A DNA stretch of 64,000 nucleotides from positions 310,001-374,000 of the forward strand of contig NZ_BSTD01000008.1 of assembly GCF_030269325.1 (NCBI RefSeq). Direction: 5' to 3'. Position numbers and translations under genes: made by a program. This DNA is from Amycolatopsis sp. NBRC 101858 (GTDB lineage: Bacteria > Actinomycetota > Actinomycetes > Mycobacteriales > Pseudonocardiaceae). How positions within the stretch are numbered: position 1 is the stretch's first letter; every line of letters begins with the position of its first letter. Of this stretch, positions 62,164 through 64,000 are shown one piece after another. A model generated the notes under the pieces. The model was not told where the DNA came from. It worked only from the letters and a program-made list of their open reading frames with translations, and searched no databases.

Positions 62164-62200
62164 ACAAGACTTGATTTCCGCTGTCATCAAGGAGGATGCG

Positions 62201-63247
62201 GTGCGCACGAAGGTGATCCAGGTGGCCGCCACGGCCGCCGTCTGCGGCCTGGTTCTGGCCGCCTGCGGGTCCACAAAGGACAATGCGTCGGCGCCCGCGG
62301 CGGGCGGCGGCACCCCCGGCGGCAAGGTCGGGGCCACGCTGCCCCTGCTGACCTCGCCGTTCTGGCAGGCCTACAACAACTACGTGCCGCAGATGGCCAA
62401 GTCCGAGGGCGTCGACGTCCTCCCGACGGTCAACGCGGACAGCGACCCCGCGAAGCTGATCACCGACATCGGCACCTTCCTCAACCAGGGCGTCAAGGGC
62501 CTGGTCGTCACGCCGCTGGACTCGGCCGCGATCGTCGCCGGGCTCAAGCAGGCGGAGAACAAGGGCGTGCCGGTGGTCGCGGTCGACGTCGCGCCCGAGA
62601 GCGGCAAGGTCGCCATGGTCGTGCGGGCCGACAACAAGGCCTACGGCACCAAGGCCTGCGACGCGATCGGCGAGAAGGTCAAGTCCGGCAAGGTCGTGCA
62701 GATCATGGGCGACCTCGCGTCGGTCAACGGCCGCGACCGCTCGGAAGCCTTCCGCGACTGCATGAAGCAGAAGTACCCGGGCGTCCAGGTGCTGGAGATC
62801 CCGGCCGAGTGGAAGGCCGACAAGGCGTCCTCCGGCCTCGACAGCATGCTGACCGCGAACCCGGACATCAAGGGCGTCTACATGCAGGCCGGCGGCGTCT
62901 ACCTGGCCCCGACCGAGCAGGCCCTCAAGCGCAAGAACCTGTTCTTCCCGGTCGGCGACCCGAAGCACATCGTGCTCGTGTCCAACGACGGCATCCCGCA
63001 GGAGCTGGCCGCGATCCGCGCCGGCGAGCTCGACGCCACCGTGTCCCAGCCGGCCGACGCGTACGCGAAGTACGGCCTGTACTGGCTGAAGAAGGCCATG
63101 GCGGGCGAGACGTTCAAGCCCGGCCCGACCGACCACGACAGCACCATCGTCGAGATCAGCCCCGGCATCCTCGAGGACCAGCTGCCCGCGCCCGTCATCA
63201 CCAAGGCCAACGTGGACGACAAGGCCCTCTGGGGGAACAACCTGTGA
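62201..63247 (+). CDS. sugar ABC transporter substrate-binding lipoprotein
   Basis: This 348-residue periplasmic-binding protein of the ribose/galactose type (family with two alpha/beta lobes) has a signal peptide ending in the lipobox LAAC, so the mature protein is lipid-anchored at that Cys. Segments such as SPFWQAYNNYVPQMAKSEGV, GVKGLVVTPLDSAAI and AYGTKACDAIGEKV fit the family. The GTG 62201 follows AAGGAGG. The likely ligand is L-fucose or a related deoxy sugar, judged from the operon. Confidence 0.93.
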   Translation: MRTKVIQVAATAAVCGLVLAACGSTKDNASAPAAGGGTPGGKVGATLPLLTSPFWQAYNNYVPQMAKSEGVDVLPTVNADSDPAKLITDIGTFLNQGVKGLVVTPLDSAAIVAGLKQAENKGVPVVAVDVAPESGKVAMVVRADNKAYGTKACDAIGEKVKSGKVVQIMGDLASVNGRDRSEAFRDCMKQKYPGVQVLEIPAEWKADKASSGLDSMLTANPDIKGVYMQAGGVYLAPTEQALKRKNLFFPVGDPKHIVLVSNDGIPQELAAIRAGELDATVSQPADAYAKYGLYWLKKAMAGETFKPGPTDHDSTIVEISPGILEDQLPAPVITKANVDDKALWGNNL

Positions 63248-64000
63248 CCGCGCTGCCCGCCGGCGAATCCGCCGTCCCGGTGGTCAGCGCGGTAGGAGTC
63301 GGCAAGCGCTACGGCCCGACCGTGGCGCTGCACGACGTCAGCCTCACCGTGCACCCCGGCGAGTCGCACGCGCTCGTCGGGCGCAACGGGGCCGGCAAGT
63401 CGACGCTCGTCTCCATCCTCACCGGACTGTCCGCCACGGACACCGGGCACGTCGAGTTCGGCGGCGAGCCGGCCCCCGCGCTGACCAAGCAGGACGACTG
63501 GAAGGCCCGCGTCGCCTGCGTGTACCAGCACGCGATGGTCGTCCCGCAGCTCACCGTCGCCGAGAACCTGTTCCTCAACCGGCAGGCGGGCGGCGGGTTC
63601 TCGATCGGCTGGAAGTCGTTGCGGCGCAAGGCCCGCGAGCTGCTCGACTCGTGGGACGTGCACGTCGACGTCGACACCCCGGCCGGCGAGCTGTCGGTCG
63701 AGGACCGGCAGTTCGTCGAGATCGCCCGCGCGCTGTCCTACGGCGCCCGGTTCATCGTCCTCGACGAGCCGACCGCGCAGCTGGACAGCCAGGCCATCGA
63801 GCGGCTCTTCGAGCGGATGCGCCAGATGCAGGCGGGCGGGGTGACGTTCCTGTTCATCTCGCACCACCTGCACGAGGTGTACGAAGTCTGCCAGGCCGTC
63901 ACGGTGCTGCGCGACGCGAAGCACGTGCTCACCGCGCCGGTGGCCGAGGTCGGCAAGGCCGAGCTGGTCGACGCGATGACCGGCGAACCCGGCGGCCTGT
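63244..64000 (+). CDS. sugar ABC transporter ATP-binding protein (C-terminus cut by window edge)
   Basis: At least 252 residues are visible. The first ATPase domain has Walker A GRNGAGKST, the signature region ELSVEDRQFVEIARAL (LSVED in place of the usual LSxGQ), Walker B FIVLDEPTAQLD and the H-loop FISHH. It resembles RbsA/XylG-type tandem ATPases, so a second, often degenerate, domain should follow beyond 64000. The GTG overlaps the lipoprotein gene stop as GTGA. A permease gene should come next. Confidence 0.93.
   Translation, partial: MTALPAGESAVPVVSAVGVGKRYGPTVALHDVSLTVHPGESHALVGRNGAGKSTLVSILTGLSATDTGHVEFGGEPAPALTKQDDWKARVACVYQHAMVVPQLTVAENLFLNRQAGGGFSIGWKSLRRKARELLDSWDVHVDVDTPAGELSVEDRQFVEIARALSYGARFIVLDEPTAQLDSQAIERLFERMRQMQAGGVTFLFISHHLHEVYEVCQAVTVLRDAKHVLTAPVAEVGKAELVDAMTGEPGGL

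Overview
The window is high-GC actinobacterial chromosome. Three features point to the mycolata and their relatives in Pseudonocardiaceae: an Mce import operon, an EspR-like regulator, and the core order coaD, sepIVA, yceD, rpmF, rnc, mutM. I favour an Amycolatopsis-like organism. That placement is an inference from gene content, not from a marker-gene comparison. I see no rRNA, tRNA, transposase, prophage or CRISPR array.

Layout. 1-4751 (minus): the start of an mce operon (yrbEA, yrbEB, mceA, mceB, partial mceC). 5226-7600 (minus): a luciferase-like flavin oxidoreductase and a PHBH-type FAD monooxygenase, divergent across a twin-palindrome operator from a small HTH protein and a Clp-N domain protein. 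8391-12176: a very large HTH-STAND-NTPase-WD40 protein. 12466-14580 (minus): a HelD-type RNA polymerase-associated ATPase. 14704-22870: a housekeeping block (rsmD, coaD, sepIVA, yceD, rpmF, rnc, mutM) broken by accessory genes, namely a secreted tandem ribonuclease, a sigma/membrane-protein pair and a family-6 polysaccharide lyase. 22929-25437: an EspR-like regulator, an IrrE-type metallopeptidase and a multi-pass membrane protein. 25425-30283: regulators (Lrp, PadR), a HAAS-domain membrane protein, an SMP-30 hydrolase, an alpha/beta hydrolase and a stress protein.

30495-34678 is a gamma-glutamylation catabolic operon: a glutamine synthetase-like ligase, a class-I amidotransferase-type hydrolase, an aldehyde dehydrogenase and an SDR. 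36325-44519 is a serine/glycine/one-carbon operon (gcvP, gcvT, gcvH, glyA, lipA, sdaA) behind a tandem glycine riboswitch. Together the two blocks could turn a glutamylated amino alcohol into glycine and then into one-carbon units. That link is an inference.

44524-59062 is mixed: a FadR-type regulator, a class A penicillin-binding protein whose transpeptidase motifs are all lost, an O-methyltransferase, a MocR regulator, a TetX-like monooxygenase, a polytopic membrane protein, a fatty acyl-CoA reductase-like SDR fusion, a ferredoxin reductase, a MerR regulator divergent from a small helical-repeat protein, and a Bcr/CflA-type exporter. 59266-64000 is the start of an L-fucose-type sugar acid operon (2,4-diketo acid hydrolase, fuconate dehydratase, dehydrogenase, sugar-binding lipoprotein, ABC ATPase cut by the window end).

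The points most worth a second look are the PBP with a dead transpeptidase domain, the tandem RNase with a dead second domain, the missing AUG at the riboswitch-controlled gcvP, a 21-bp intergenic repeat family present in two arrays, the regulator-peptidase-membrane cassette at 22929-25437, and many genes whose start codon lies 6-8 nt after a -10 box, as expected for leaderless mRNAs.
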